Below are positions 29,527 through 38,693 of a DNA stretch of 64,000 nt, one piece after another. Position 1 is the first letter of the stretch. Each line of letters opens with the position of its first letter. Origin of the DNA: Alphaproteobacteria bacterium (lineage in GTDB: Bacteria > Pseudomonadota > Alphaproteobacteria > Micropepsales > Micropepsaceae); the NCBI GenBank assembly GCA_003158585.1, contig PMKE01000067.1:29574-93573 (forward strand), written 5' to 3'. The position numbers and the translations under genes were made by a program. The notes below the pieces were generated by a model. That model did no database searches. It had not been told where the DNA came from and worked only from the letters and a program-made list of their open reading frames with translations.

Positions 29527-31038
29527 CAAGCCAATGCGCCCAATCTTGGCGAGGAGGCGCCCCGCCAGCGTCAGGATGTCGTGCTCCGCCGAAAGCGGGC
29601 GTCCGCTCAAATCCCACAGCACCAGCACCGTCGCGACGTAGCTCGCTGCCCCGACGGCGACATCGAGCGCCAGGCGCGGCGCTCCGCTGAACGGCAGGAC
29701 TTGGTTGAGCGCCCAGATCGCCAACGCCATCGTGCCCCCAGCCGCGAAAGGGCGCCACATCGCCGACAGGTAGTCGCGGGCCGGCACACCCGTCAGCTTG
29801 TGAACGGCGTAGATGATGGACGGCACGAACAGCGTCGTCACCACCAGCCGCGCTATCGCGATCGTCACCACGTCGCGCGTGAGATAGGCGACGGCTAAGA
29901 TCACCGCGGTGAACACCACGAAACGCGAGAACTGGATGCGCGCGCCGATATACGGCATTCCCTGGACGTCGAGCAGCGTGCCCGTGCCGCTCAACAGCGC
30001 CGCCATGCCCGCATTCAGCGCCAGCCAGCCGACCAGCGGAGTGGCATCGATCCATTTCGCTCCCAAAACGAGGCGTACCAGATCGTCCGCCACCATCATC
30101 ACGCCGACGCCGGTGGAGACGCAGACGATGGCCGACCAGCCCAGCATCCGCAGATAGAGCCTGTGCAACTGTACCGGATCGCCGCGTACCTTCGACATCA
30201 CCGGGAAGAGGGCGCTGACCATCGGGTTGATGATCTCCTGGGTCGGGCTCGCTGCGACGTCCTTGGCCACCGTATAGCGGCCCATCATGGCGGTGCCCGC
30301 AATGCCGCCGATGACGATGTTGTCCACCTGTGTCTGAAGGTAGGTCGCCACTGAACGCAGGAAGGTCCATATCGAAAAAGACCAGATCTCCTTTGTGCGC
30401 GCGAAGGAAAGGCGCGGCCGGAACGGACTCATCACATAACTGAGGCCGGTGCGCGAAATCTGTCCGGCTAGGATGCCGGCCACCAGCGCCCAGTAATTGC
30501 GGAGCACGAACGCCAGCACGACGGTCAGGCAGAACTGAAAGAGCTTGGTGCAGACGTTATAGATGAAGTAGCGGTCGAAGCGCAGGTCGCGGCTGAAATC
30601 GACCGTGCCGATGTTCTCGAGACCGCCCAGGAAGGCGCGCAGGGCGAGGCACTGCATCACGACCACGGTGCGCGGTTCGTGGAAGTACATCCTCGTCAGC
30701 GGAGCGGCGAAAAGAATTGCGACGGCGATGCCGGTACCGATCAGCACGGAGATCGTCCATGCGGAATCGTAATGCTCGCGCGTCGGCGCCTCGTGACGGA
30801 CGATAGCCATGCCCTGGCCGGTCAGGTTGAGCATCTCGAACAGGCCCACGAAGATCATCGCCAGTGCGACGATTCCGAAGTCCCGGGGGGTCAACAAACG
30901 GGCCAGAATGACGGTGCTGACAACGCCAATCAGTCGCATTGCCCAGCGTAAAGAAATCATCCATGCAGAACCGCGAAGCATTTGAACGCCCGAGCCACGT
31001 TGCTTATCGCTGGTGTGCTTCAGGGTCATACCGACCAA
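29506..31038 (-). CDS. Lipopolysaccharide/oligosaccharide flippase, MOP/Wzx family
   Basis: About 12 hydrophobic segments; RGSAWMISLRWAMRLIGVVSTVILARLLTPRDFGIVALAMIFVG. Confidence 0.92.
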   Translation of the reverse strand: MVGMTLKHTSDKQRGSGVQMLRGSAWMISLRWAMRLIGVVSTVILARLLTPRDFGIVALAMIFVGLFEMLNLTGQGMAIVRHEAPTREHYDSAWTISVLIGTGIAVAILFAAPLTRMYFHEPRTVVVMQCLALRAFLGGLENIGTVDFSRDLRFDRYFIYNVCTKLFQFCLTVVLAFVLRNYWALVAGILAGQISRTGLSYVMSPFRPRLSFARTKEIWSFSIWTFLRSVATYLQTQVDNIVIGGIAGTAMMGRYTVAKDVAASPTQEIINPMVSALFPVMSKVRGDPVQLHRLYLRMLGWSAIVCVSTGVGVMMVADDLVRLVLGAKWIDATPLVGWLALNAGMAALLSGTGTLLDVQGMPYIGARIQFSRFVVFTAVILAVAYLTRDVVTIAIARLVVTTLFVPSIIYAVHKLTGVPARDYLSAMWRPFAAGGTMALAIWALNQVLPFSGAPRLALDVAVGAASYVATVLVLWDLSGRPLSAEHDILTLAGRLLAKIGRIGLLPKPAD

Positions 31039-31415
31039 TTCTTGACAACGTTCATAGGTTTCCCCTTAAGGAAGCCCGCCGCGTGGTTACCAAACATCTT
31101 CATGGGAATCTCAATCGGCCGCTGCATAGCAAGCTGCCGCAGGGCAATGTCAAATGTGCTATCGCAGTGTGTGAAGTTATCCACGGTCGGCGAGATAAAT
31201 GCTTGAAGGTTGCTGTGGCAGGCTTGCGTAAACTCCAGAACGCCCAGTGAAAAGCTTGACCATTTTTACCGCCTCACTGAGCTTATCGGGTGTCAGTGCA
31301 TCTTGTGGCTATAATAGAATTAGTATAAGCCTAATTCGCTTCCACAGATAGAGTTTTACGTGTCGTAACGGGGCCGGTGGGGGTTGCTGTAACGGAAAGC
31401 AGACAAAGGATTGCG

Positions 31416-32966
31416 ATGCAAAACTGGAGGCTTCAATTGCTCGGGTTGCTGGGCGGCGGTTGGCAATATCGTTGGTATGGGCTTGCCGCGGCATGGATCG
31501 TTTGCCTCGCCGGATGGGCGGTCGTTGCCTTCATTCCCGACGTCTATCAATCCTCGGCCAAGGTCTACATCGACACCGACACGCTGATGCGTCCTCTCTT
31601 GAAGGGCCTCATTGTGTCGACCGATACGCAGCAGGAAATCAGCGTCATGCTGCGCACCCTGCTCACCGCGCCGAACATCGAGCGCGTCGTGCGGGTGACG
31701 AATCCGAAGGCGTCGTCGATGTCGCAATCGCAGATGCAGGACGCCGTCGCAAGCCTCACGCAGAACGTGTCGCTCAAGGCTTCCGGGACGAAGAACCTCT
31801 ACAGCATCGGTTTCTCAGACAGCAATCCGGCCTATGCGCAATCGGTGGCGCAGGCGCTGCTCTCCGTCATGGTGGATTTCAACGTAGGCGACCAGCGCCG
31901 CGAATCGGACGATGCGAGGTCCTTCCTCGATTCGCAGATCGCGAACTATGAGCGAAAGCTGCAAGCCGCCGACAAACGGAAGGCGGACTTCAAGGCCGCC
32001 CATCTCTCTGTCTTCGCGGACGACAACGACGTAGACACCGCAAAAACGGCGATCGGTCAGGCGCAAAGCCAAGTCGCCGAAGTCTCCGCGCGCCGCAACA
32101 GCCTCAGGGCGCAGCTTGCCTCTACCCCGGCGACGCTCGACGTCAACTCCCCTGCGCCGATCAACCTGGGGGGCGCCGGAACGGTCGCCGACAAAAGGCA
32201 GCAGCTCGGGCAGGCGCGCGCCAAGCTCGAGGAACTGCGGGCGCATTACACGGAAGATTATCCCGACGTCGTCATCCAGAAACATCTCGTCGATCATCTA
32301 AAGGCAGCCTTGGCCGACAAGACGGTCAGGGACGAAGACCCGAATCTCCAAAGCATCTCGAATCCGGCCTACGTCATGCTGCGCACCAAGCTGGCGGACG
32401 AGGAAGTCAACATGGCGGTGGCGCAGGAGCGCCTGGCCTCCGCGCAGAAGCGTCTCGCGGATGCGAGCACGATCGCGGCGGAATCCATCCTCATCAAGCG
32501 TCAATACGAAACGCTCGACCGCGACTATCAGGCGCTGCACAGCAACTACGAGTCGCTCGTCGAGCGCCGCGAGTCCGCCAACATTTCGCAGGCGGCGGGC
32601 GATCAACAGTCGTCGATGGTGTTCCGCGTCGTCGACCCGCCCGTCCTGCCGAACCGTCCCATCGAGCCCAATCGCATCCTGTTCAATCTGCTGGTGCTGC
32701 TGGCCGGACTGGCGGCGGGAACGGGGACGGCTGTCGCCCTTGGTCAGGTATCCGGCAGATTCCTGACGATGGAACAATTGAGCGAAGCCTTTGCGCTGCC
32801 GGTACTGGGAGCGATCACCATCGCCCGGACGGCCGCCGACATGGCGCGGGCGCGGCGCGCCACTTCCTTCTTTGCCGCCGGAACGGGGATGCTCGTGGCA
32901 GGTTACATGGTTGTCTTGTTGTTCTCCCACACTTACGTGCAAGCAATTGGCGGAGGGGCCATATGA
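31416..32966 (+). CDS. XrtA system polysaccharide chain-length determinant (TIGR03007-like, Wzz/GNVR)
   Basis: TMs at both ends, Wzz domain WAVVAFIPDVYQSSAKVYIDTDTLMRPLLKGL, coiled-coil, PPVLPNRPIEPNRILFN. Confidence 0.94.
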   Translation: MQNWRLQLLGLLGGGWQYRWYGLAAAWIVCLAGWAVVAFIPDVYQSSAKVYIDTDTLMRPLLKGLIVSTDTQQEISVMLRTLLTAPNIERVVRVTNPKASSMSQSQMQDAVASLTQNVSLKASGTKNLYSIGFSDSNPAYAQSVAQALLSVMVDFNVGDQRRESDDARSFLDSQIANYERKLQAADKRKADFKAAHLSVFADDNDVDTAKTAIGQAQSQVAEVSARRNSLRAQLASTPATLDVNSPAPINLGGAGTVADKRQQLGQARAKLEELRAHYTEDYPDVVIQKHLVDHLKAALADKTVRDEDPNLQSISNPAYVMLRTKLADEEVNMAVAQERLASAQKRLADASTIAAESILIKRQYETLDRDYQALHSNYESLVERRESANISQAAGDQQSSMVFRVVDPPVLPNRPIEPNRILFNLLVLLAGLAAGTGTAVALGQVSGRFLTMEQLSEAFALPVLGAITIARTAADMARARRATSFFAAGTGMLVAGYMVVLLFSHTYVQAIGGGAI

Positions 32967-33889
32967 GCGAACCGACGCCGCGTTTGAATCTGATTCAGCG
33001 GGCGATGCAGCAGGCGTCGCTGAAGCGTGCGCCGTCGCCGCCTGAGGACGAAATCGCCGTCCGGGAGATGCCCGAGGAGTACCGCGAACCGGCACCCAAG
33101 CGGACGAACGGCGAGGCCGCCGCGGCGCGCGCCGGTTCGCTTCATCCTGCCGCTCCGAAGGGATTGCGGCTGAACATGAACCGGCTGCGGGAGTCGCGCA
33201 TGGTCACGCCCGACAACAGGGCTTCGGTGACCTACAACGAGTTCCGCTCGATCAAGCGCAAGCTGCTGCCGATGACGCGCGATCCCGAAACCCGTGCCAC
33301 CACCAAGAACGTTGTGATGATCACCAGCGCCTTGGCGGGCGAGGGCAAGACCTACACCGCGATGAATCTCGCCATTGGGCTGGCGGCCGAACGCAATCTC
33401 GAAGTGATTCTGGTAGACGGCGACGTAGTGCGTGCCTCGCTGGGCCAGTATTTCGAGGGCGCGCCCGAGGAGGGGCTGGTCGATCTGTTGACCGGCAGGC
33501 GCCAGCACATCGACGAAGTGATGCAGAACTGCGCCGATCTGCCGAACCTGCACGTCATCTTCTCCGGCCGTCGCGACGACACTTCGCCCGAACTCCTGGC
33601 GAGCCGCCGCATGGCTGAAATCTGCGCATTGTTGTCGCGGCGGTTCCGGGAATGCGTCGTGGTGATCGACGCCCCACCGGTGCTCGCCACCGCGGAACCT
33701 TCGGCGATGGCGGCGCACGTGAACCATCTCATCATGGTCGTCGCCGCCGGGCAGGTGGCACGTCATCACGTGGAAGAAGCGCTGGCGGGCGTCGCCGCCT
33801 GCCCGAGCATCAGCCTCGTCTTCAACAAGTCTCCGGAATGGCAGCGCTCGACGCCCTATCCTTACTATTACAACTACGCCAAATCCTGA
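32963..33889 (+). CDS. XrtA-associated tyrosine autokinase (TIGR03018-like)
   Basis: NVVMITSALAGEGKTYTAMNLAIGLAAERNLEVILVDGDVVRAS; Tyr-rich C-terminus PYPYYYNYAKS. Confidence 0.94.
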   Translation: MSEPTPRLNLIQRAMQQASLKRAPSPPEDEIAVREMPEEYREPAPKRTNGEAAAARAGSLHPAAPKGLRLNMNRLRESRMVTPDNRASVTYNEFRSIKRKLLPMTRDPETRATTKNVVMITSALAGEGKTYTAMNLAIGLAAERNLEVILVDGDVVRASLGQYFEGAPEEGLVDLLTGRRQHIDEVMQNCADLPNLHVIFSGRRDDTSPELLASRRMAEICALLSRRFRECVVVIDAPPVLATAEPSAMAAHVNHLIMVVAAGQVARHHVEEALAGVAACPSISLVFNKSPEWQRSTPYPYYYNYAKS

Positions 33890-33922
33890 GAACGAGCAGA
33901 GGAACGGGGACAAGGGTCGACG

Positions 33923-34927
33923 ATGTACACCGAATTCTACGGACTCAAAGCCGAACCGTTCCTGCTGACGCCGGACCATCGCTTCTATTTCGAGAGCAAG
34001 GTCCACGAGCAGGCGATGGCGCATTTGATGTACGGCCTCTCCCGCGGCGAGGGCTTCATCGTCATCACCGGCGAAGTTGGCGCCGGCAAGACCACCATCG
34101 TGCAGCGCCTCTGCGCCACGGTAGACAGCAACTTGGTGGTTCCCGCCCATGTGGTGACCACGCTGCTGAACGGCGCCGAACTGCTGCGCATGGTCTGCGC
34201 CGCCTTCAAGATCCGCGACGTTCCCGAAAAGAAGGACGCCGTGCTGCTCTGCCTGCAGGATTACTTCGAGGCTCTGCACCGCGGGGGGCGCCGGGCGCTC
34301 TTGATTGTCGACGAGGCGCAGAACCTGTCGGCCAGCGCGCTGGAAGAGTTGCGCATGCTGTCGAACTTCCAGGTCGGATCGAGCTCTCCCTGCCAGACAT
34401 TCCTCGTCGGCCAGCCGCAGTTCCGCGACACGCTGGCCCATCCCAACCTCGAACAGCTCCGCCAGCGGGTGATCGCCTCCTATCACCTCGGACCCATGGG
34501 CAGCGAGGAAGTCGGACAATACCTGCCGCACCGCATGAAGCATGTGGGCTGGAAGGGCGATCCCAAATTCGAGCCGGCGGCGATTCACGCCATCTATATG
34601 TATACCGGCGGCGTGCCGCGCCAGATCAACACGCTGTGCAGCCGCCTCTTGCTGCTCGGCTTCCTCGACAACATGCACGTCTTTACCGCGGACGACGTGG
34701 CGCGCGTGGCGGCAGACCTGCGCGAGGAACACAGCGGCCGTCCGGCGGCGAACGGCAACGGCGGCGCGGACGAGAACTACCTGACACGCATGGATCACGG
34801 CCAGCCCAATCTCTCGACCCGCATCGAATCGCTAGAGGGCCGCGTTAATCATCAGGAGCAATCGCTGCGCCGGCTTGCCCACGGCCTGGCGGACATGATC
34901 GATCCGGCACGTTCCGCGCGCGGTTAG
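33923..34927 (+). CDS. XrtA/PEP-CTERM system-associated ATPase, ExeA-like (TIGR03015-like)
   Basis: MYTEFYGLKAEPFLLTPDHRFYFESKVHEQAMAHLMYGLSRGEGFIVITGEVGAGKTTI; LLIVDEAQNLS. Confidence 0.95.
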   Translation: MYTEFYGLKAEPFLLTPDHRFYFESKVHEQAMAHLMYGLSRGEGFIVITGEVGAGKTTIVQRLCATVDSNLVVPAHVVTTLLNGAELLRMVCAAFKIRDVPEKKDAVLLCLQDYFEALHRGGRRALLIVDEAQNLSASALEELRMLSNFQVGSSSPCQTFLVGQPQFRDTLAHPNLEQLRQRVIASYHLGPMGSEEVGQYLPHRMKHVGWKGDPKFEPAAIHAIYMYTGGVPRQINTLCSRLLLLGFLDNMHVFTADDVARVAADLREEHSGRPAANGNGGADENYLTRMDHGQPNLSTRIESLEGRVNHQEQSLRRLAHGLADMIDPARSARG

Positions 34928-34942
34928 CCGGGCAGAGGGGCA

Positions 34943-35866
34943 GTGGACACGATCCGCGAACGCGATGATCCCGCCGCCGTCATTGCCGGCTGGTGCGACC
35001 GGCCGGCGGCATCGGGGCAGAACGCCACCGCCAACGCACTCACCATCGACGTCGAGGACTATTTCCAGGTCGAGGCATTCTTCGGCGTGATCGAGCGCGC
35101 TTCGTGGGACGCTTATGTCTGCCGCATCGAGCGCAACATCGACCGCATTCTCGAACTCTGTGCGCGGGCGGGCGCCCGCGGAACCTTCTTCACCCTCGCC
35201 TGGGTTGCCGAGCGCTACCCGTCGGTAGTGAAGAAGATCGTCGATGCGGGCCACGAGCTGGCCTCGCACGGCTGCGAGCACCGCCGCGCCGACACGCAGG
35301 GCTACGCGGAATTCTCCGCCGACGTGCGCCGCGCCAAGCTGATGCTGGAAGACATTGGAGGTTGCGAGGTCAAGGGCTACCGCGCGCCGAGCTTCTCGGT
35401 GATGCGCGGCAATCTGTGGGTGATGGAGGCGCTTGCCGAGGCAGGATACCGCTACAGTTCCAGCACTTATCCGATCGCGCACGACAATTACGGCATCCCG
35501 GAAGGACCGCGCTTCGCCTTCCATCCGCTGCCCGACGATCCGTTCCTGGAAATTCCCGTGACCTCGCTGCGCCGGCTTGGACGCAACTGGCCGTGCGGCG
35601 GCGGCGGTTATTTCCGCCTGCTTCCCTACGAAATCTCAAGCTTTGCCCTGAACAGCGTCAACCGCCGCGAGGGACGACCCTGCGTCTTCTATTTCCATCC
35701 CTGGGAGATCGACCCGGATCAGCCGCGCATCGCAGACGCGCCGTTCAAGTCGAAACTCCGCCACTACACCAATCTCGACAAGATGGAAGGGCGGCTCGCG
35801 CGCCTGCTGGAAGCCTTCCGCTGGCGCCGCATGGACGAGATTTTCCTGTCCGGGGGCGCGGCATGA
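34943..35866 (+). CDS. XrtA system polysaccharide deacetylase (TIGR03006-like, NodB domain + DUF3473)
   Basis: ALTIDVEDYFQVEAFFGVIERASWD...RGTFFTLAWVAERYPSVVKKIVDAGHELASHGCEHRR...YFHPWEIDPDQPR; GTG start. Confidence 0.95.
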   Translation: MDTIRERDDPAAVIAGWCDRPAASGQNATANALTIDVEDYFQVEAFFGVIERASWDAYVCRIERNIDRILELCARAGARGTFFTLAWVAERYPSVVKKIVDAGHELASHGCEHRRADTQGYAEFSADVRRAKLMLEDIGGCEVKGYRAPSFSVMRGNLWVMEALAEAGYRYSSSTYPIAHDNYGIPEGPRFAFHPLPDDPFLEIPVTSLRRLGRNWPCGGGGYFRLLPYEISSFALNSVNRREGRPCVFYFHPWEIDPDQPRIADAPFKSKLRHYTNLDKMEGRLARLLEAFRWRRMDEIFLSGGAA

Positions 35867-37128
35867 ACATTCTGTTTCTCTGCCACCGCATTCCCTATCC
35901 GCCCGACAAGGGCGAGAAGATCCGCGCCTACAATATCCTGACGCATCTGGCGAAGAAGCATGTGGTGCATCTGGCGGCCTTCGTGGACGATCCGGCCGAT
36001 ATGGCGCACGCGGCAAAGCTCCGCGAGCTGGTGAACGGCGAATGCCTGCTCGTGCCGCTGAGCCGTACCGCAACGCTGTTGCGGATGGCGCACGCTTTCG
36101 CGACCGGCCGCCCGCTCACCACCTCCTACTTCGCCGGCAGACGCATGAGCCGCTGGATCGGCGAGTTGTTCAAGACGTACTACATCGACCGCGCCTTCCT
36201 GTTTAGCTCCGCGATGGCACCGTTGTTGTCCGGCCGCTTTCCTCCGGCGCGCGCCATCCTCGACATGGTCGACGTGGATTCCGACAAGTGGCGCCAATAC
36301 GCGGACGCAACACGCGGTCCCAAGGCATGGGTGTTCCGGAGAGAGGCGAAGACGCTCTTTGCCCTGGAGCGCAAGGCCGCGGCCGCGTTCGGCTCTACGC
36401 TGTTCGTCTCGCCCTTCGAGGCGCAGACCTTCGCAGACATGGCGCCGGAAACTCGCGCCCGCGTACACTGTGTCGCCAACGGCGTGGACCACAAGCTCTA
36501 TTCGCCGACGGATTCCCATCCCTCGCCGTTTCCGACCGGAGAGCTGCCTATCGTGATGGTCGGCACGATGGATTACCGCCCCAATTTCGAAGGTGCGATC
36601 TGGTTCGCGGAGAAGGTGCTGCCGATCGTCCGCGCGGTACTGCCCGCGGCGCGGTTCTATGCCGTCGGCGCGAAGCCCGCAGCGCAGCTAAGAAAGTCGC
36701 GCGAAGGCGTGATCGTGACGGGCAGGGTGGACGACATCCGCCCCTATGTGGCGCATGCGGCGGCGGTGGTAGCGCCGCTCAAGCTGGCGCGCGGCGTGCA
36801 GAACAAGGTGCTGGAAGGCATGGCGATGCAGAAACCGGTCGTCGCCACGGGGCCTGCCAGCCGCGGTCTCGATGTTGCCCCCGGTGTCGATCTGTTCGTT
36901 GAGGACGAGCCGCATCGCTTCGCCGAGGCGGTGATTGCCGCGGCCACGGGCCCCGACCGCGCGCGGATCGCCGCCAACGGACGGCGCCGCGTCGAACGCG
37001 ACTACGACTGGGAGCGCAATCTGGCCGAACTCGACCGCCTCTTGGAGCGCCAACCGCGCCTTGAAACATACAGCACCGCGAACGTCCGGAGCACCGGCCG
37101 TTTGCCGCTTGAGGAGAGCGCGGAATGA
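35863..37128 (+). CDS. Exosortase A-associated glycosyltransferase (TIGR03087-like, PEP-CTERM/EpsH1 Stp1)
   Basis: MNILFLCHRIPYPPDKGEKIRAYNILTHLAKKHVVHLAAFVDDP; C-terminal GT-B domain; ATGA overlap. Confidence 0.94.
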   Translation: MNILFLCHRIPYPPDKGEKIRAYNILTHLAKKHVVHLAAFVDDPADMAHAAKLRELVNGECLLVPLSRTATLLRMAHAFATGRPLTTSYFAGRRMSRWIGELFKTYYIDRAFLFSSAMAPLLSGRFPPARAILDMVDVDSDKWRQYADATRGPKAWVFRREAKTLFALERKAAAAFGSTLFVSPFEAQTFADMAPETRARVHCVANGVDHKLYSPTDSHPSPFPTGELPIVMVGTMDYRPNFEGAIWFAEKVLPIVRAVLPAARFYAVGAKPAAQLRKSREGVIVTGRVDDIRPYVAHAAAVVAPLKLARGVQNKVLEGMAMQKPVVATGPASRGLDVAPGVDLFVEDEPHRFAEAVIAAATGPDRARIAANGRRRVERDYDWERNLAELDRLLERQPRLETYSTANVRSTGRLPLEESAE

Positions 37129-38678
37129 GCACGGAAGGCAGAACAGCAGGGGCAGGTCCCCACGCTGTCGGAGGTGTGTCTGCGTGGACCTTGTACCTTT
37201 CCGTGCTCGGCGTGTTGTTGCTGGTTCTCGGCGCGCTCTATTGGGGGGACGTGAGAGACGCGGTGCGGGTATGGTGGATTTCGCCGACCTTCTCGCATTG
37301 CTTCCTGATCATCCCGGTCTCGGCCTATCTGATCTGGGGCAAGCGGCACGTGCTGGCGCAACTCACGCCCGCCGCCTTCCCGAAAGCGCTGCTGCTGGCG
37401 TTGCCCGTTATGGCGGCTTCGTTCGTGGGATCGCTGGCCTCGATAAACGAAGTCGAGCAGCTTGCCTTCGTCGCCTATGTGCAGATTCTCACCCTCGCGG
37501 TGCTGGGTCCGCAGGTCTACCGGAAGATCCTGTTTCCCAGCCTGTTTCTCTTTTTCCTCGTGCCGATGGGCGAGTACCTGATTCCGCCTTTGCAGCGCTT
37601 CACGACGTGGTTCATCGACACCGGCCTCAATCTGCTCGGAATTCTTCACTACACGGAAGGTACTCTGATCCAGCTGGCGAACGGCAGTTTCAGGGTGGTC
37701 GAGGCCTGCGCGGGCCTGCGCTTCCTGATCGCGACCATCGCCGTCGGCGTGCTGTTCGCCCATTTCACCTACCGCAAGCGGACCAAGATCGCGCTGTTTC
37801 TCGCGGCCTGCGTGATCGTTCCCATCATCAGCAACGGTTTCCGGGCGCTGGGGATCGTGCTGCTCGCCCATTTCAGCGATAACAAGATCGCCGTCGGCGC
37901 CGACCATCTGGTCTACGGCTGGGGCTTTTCGGTGGCAATCCTAGCCCTGCTGATGCTCGTCGGGTCGCGCTTCGCCGACGACATGCCGGCGGACGAACCG
38001 GCCCGGACGGACTCGGCTGCGCCGCCGCCCACTCCGCACGCCCTCACACTGACAATTCTTGCTGCGCTCGTCGCGATTTCATTGGTGCCGGCATTCCACT
38101 TCTGGCGCGCACAGACGCAAAAGGAGATCGACGTGACGGCGTTTTCCGCGCCGCCGCAAATCAAGGGCTGGTCTCTCGGCAAGGTCTCGGAAGATTGGCA
38201 CCCGCTCTATGCCGTGCCAGACGCGGGATTGAGTTTTGCGATGCGCGGCGATGCGTTCTCGCCGCCCGTCGATGTCTTCGTGAATTACTATGGGGTGAGC
38301 GGCGAGCGCCGCAATCTCATCTCCTCTACCAACAAGCTTTGGGACGAGGAGGAATGGCATCGGGTTGCCGAAGGCGAAGCCGTCGCCACGCTCGGCACCG
38401 AAAATGTCCGCTTCGAGGAACTGCAAATCGCTTCGGGCGGACTCATGCGGCTGGTCTGGTGGACCTATTCGTCGGGCGGCTCGTTCACCACCAGCGGCAT
38501 GCACGTGAAACTCGACAGGGTGAAGACGGCGCTGCTCGGCGGCCGGGGCGCGGCGCTCGTCGCGGTTTCGACGCCGATCGATGTCGATGTCGAGAGCGCG
38601 CGTGCAAGGCTGCGTCGTGCGCTGGCGGATTTGGGCGGGCTCAAAGGCCGCCTCGAACATCCGGTCATGGAACCCTAG
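37125..38678 (+). CDS. xrtA: Exosortase A (XrtA) with C-terminal EpsI domain
   Basis: Multi-TM exosortase with expected Cys/Arg/His motifs (VVEACAGLRFL, ISNGFRALGIV, GADHLVYGWGF) then EpsI-like domain (PPQIKGWSLGKVSEDWHPLY...VFVNYYGVSGERRNLISSTNKLWDEEEWH). Confidence 0.95.
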   Translation: MSTEGRTAGAGPHAVGGVSAWTLYLSVLGVLLLVLGALYWGDVRDAVRVWWISPTFSHCFLIIPVSAYLIWGKRHVLAQLTPAAFPKALLLALPVMAASFVGSLASINEVEQLAFVAYVQILTLAVLGPQVYRKILFPSLFLFFLVPMGEYLIPPLQRFTTWFIDTGLNLLGILHYTEGTLIQLANGSFRVVEACAGLRFLIATIAVGVLFAHFTYRKRTKIALFLAACVIVPIISNGFRALGIVLLAHFSDNKIAVGADHLVYGWGFSVAILALLMLVGSRFADDMPADEPARTDSAAPPPTPHALTLTILAALVAISLVPAFHFWRAQTQKEIDVTAFSAPPQIKGWSLGKVSEDWHPLYAVPDAGLSFAMRGDAFSPPVDVFVNYYGVSGERRNLISSTNKLWDEEEWHRVAEGEAVATLGTENVRFEELQIASGGLMRLVWWTYSSGGSFTTSGMHVKLDRVKTALLGGRGAALVAVSTPIDVDVESARARLRRALADLGGLKGRLEHPVMEP

Positions 38679-38693
38679 AGCGGAAATCGCAAT

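Noticed and set aside
31211-31230. TGGCAGGCTTGC upstream of the chain-length gene as sigma-54 promoter
   Set aside because: GG to GC spacing is too short (7 rather than 10 nt).
32933-34798. 621-aa minus ORF opposite tyrosine kinase/ATPase genes
   Set aside because: Shadow ORF; the + strand has well-defined Walker motifs throughout.
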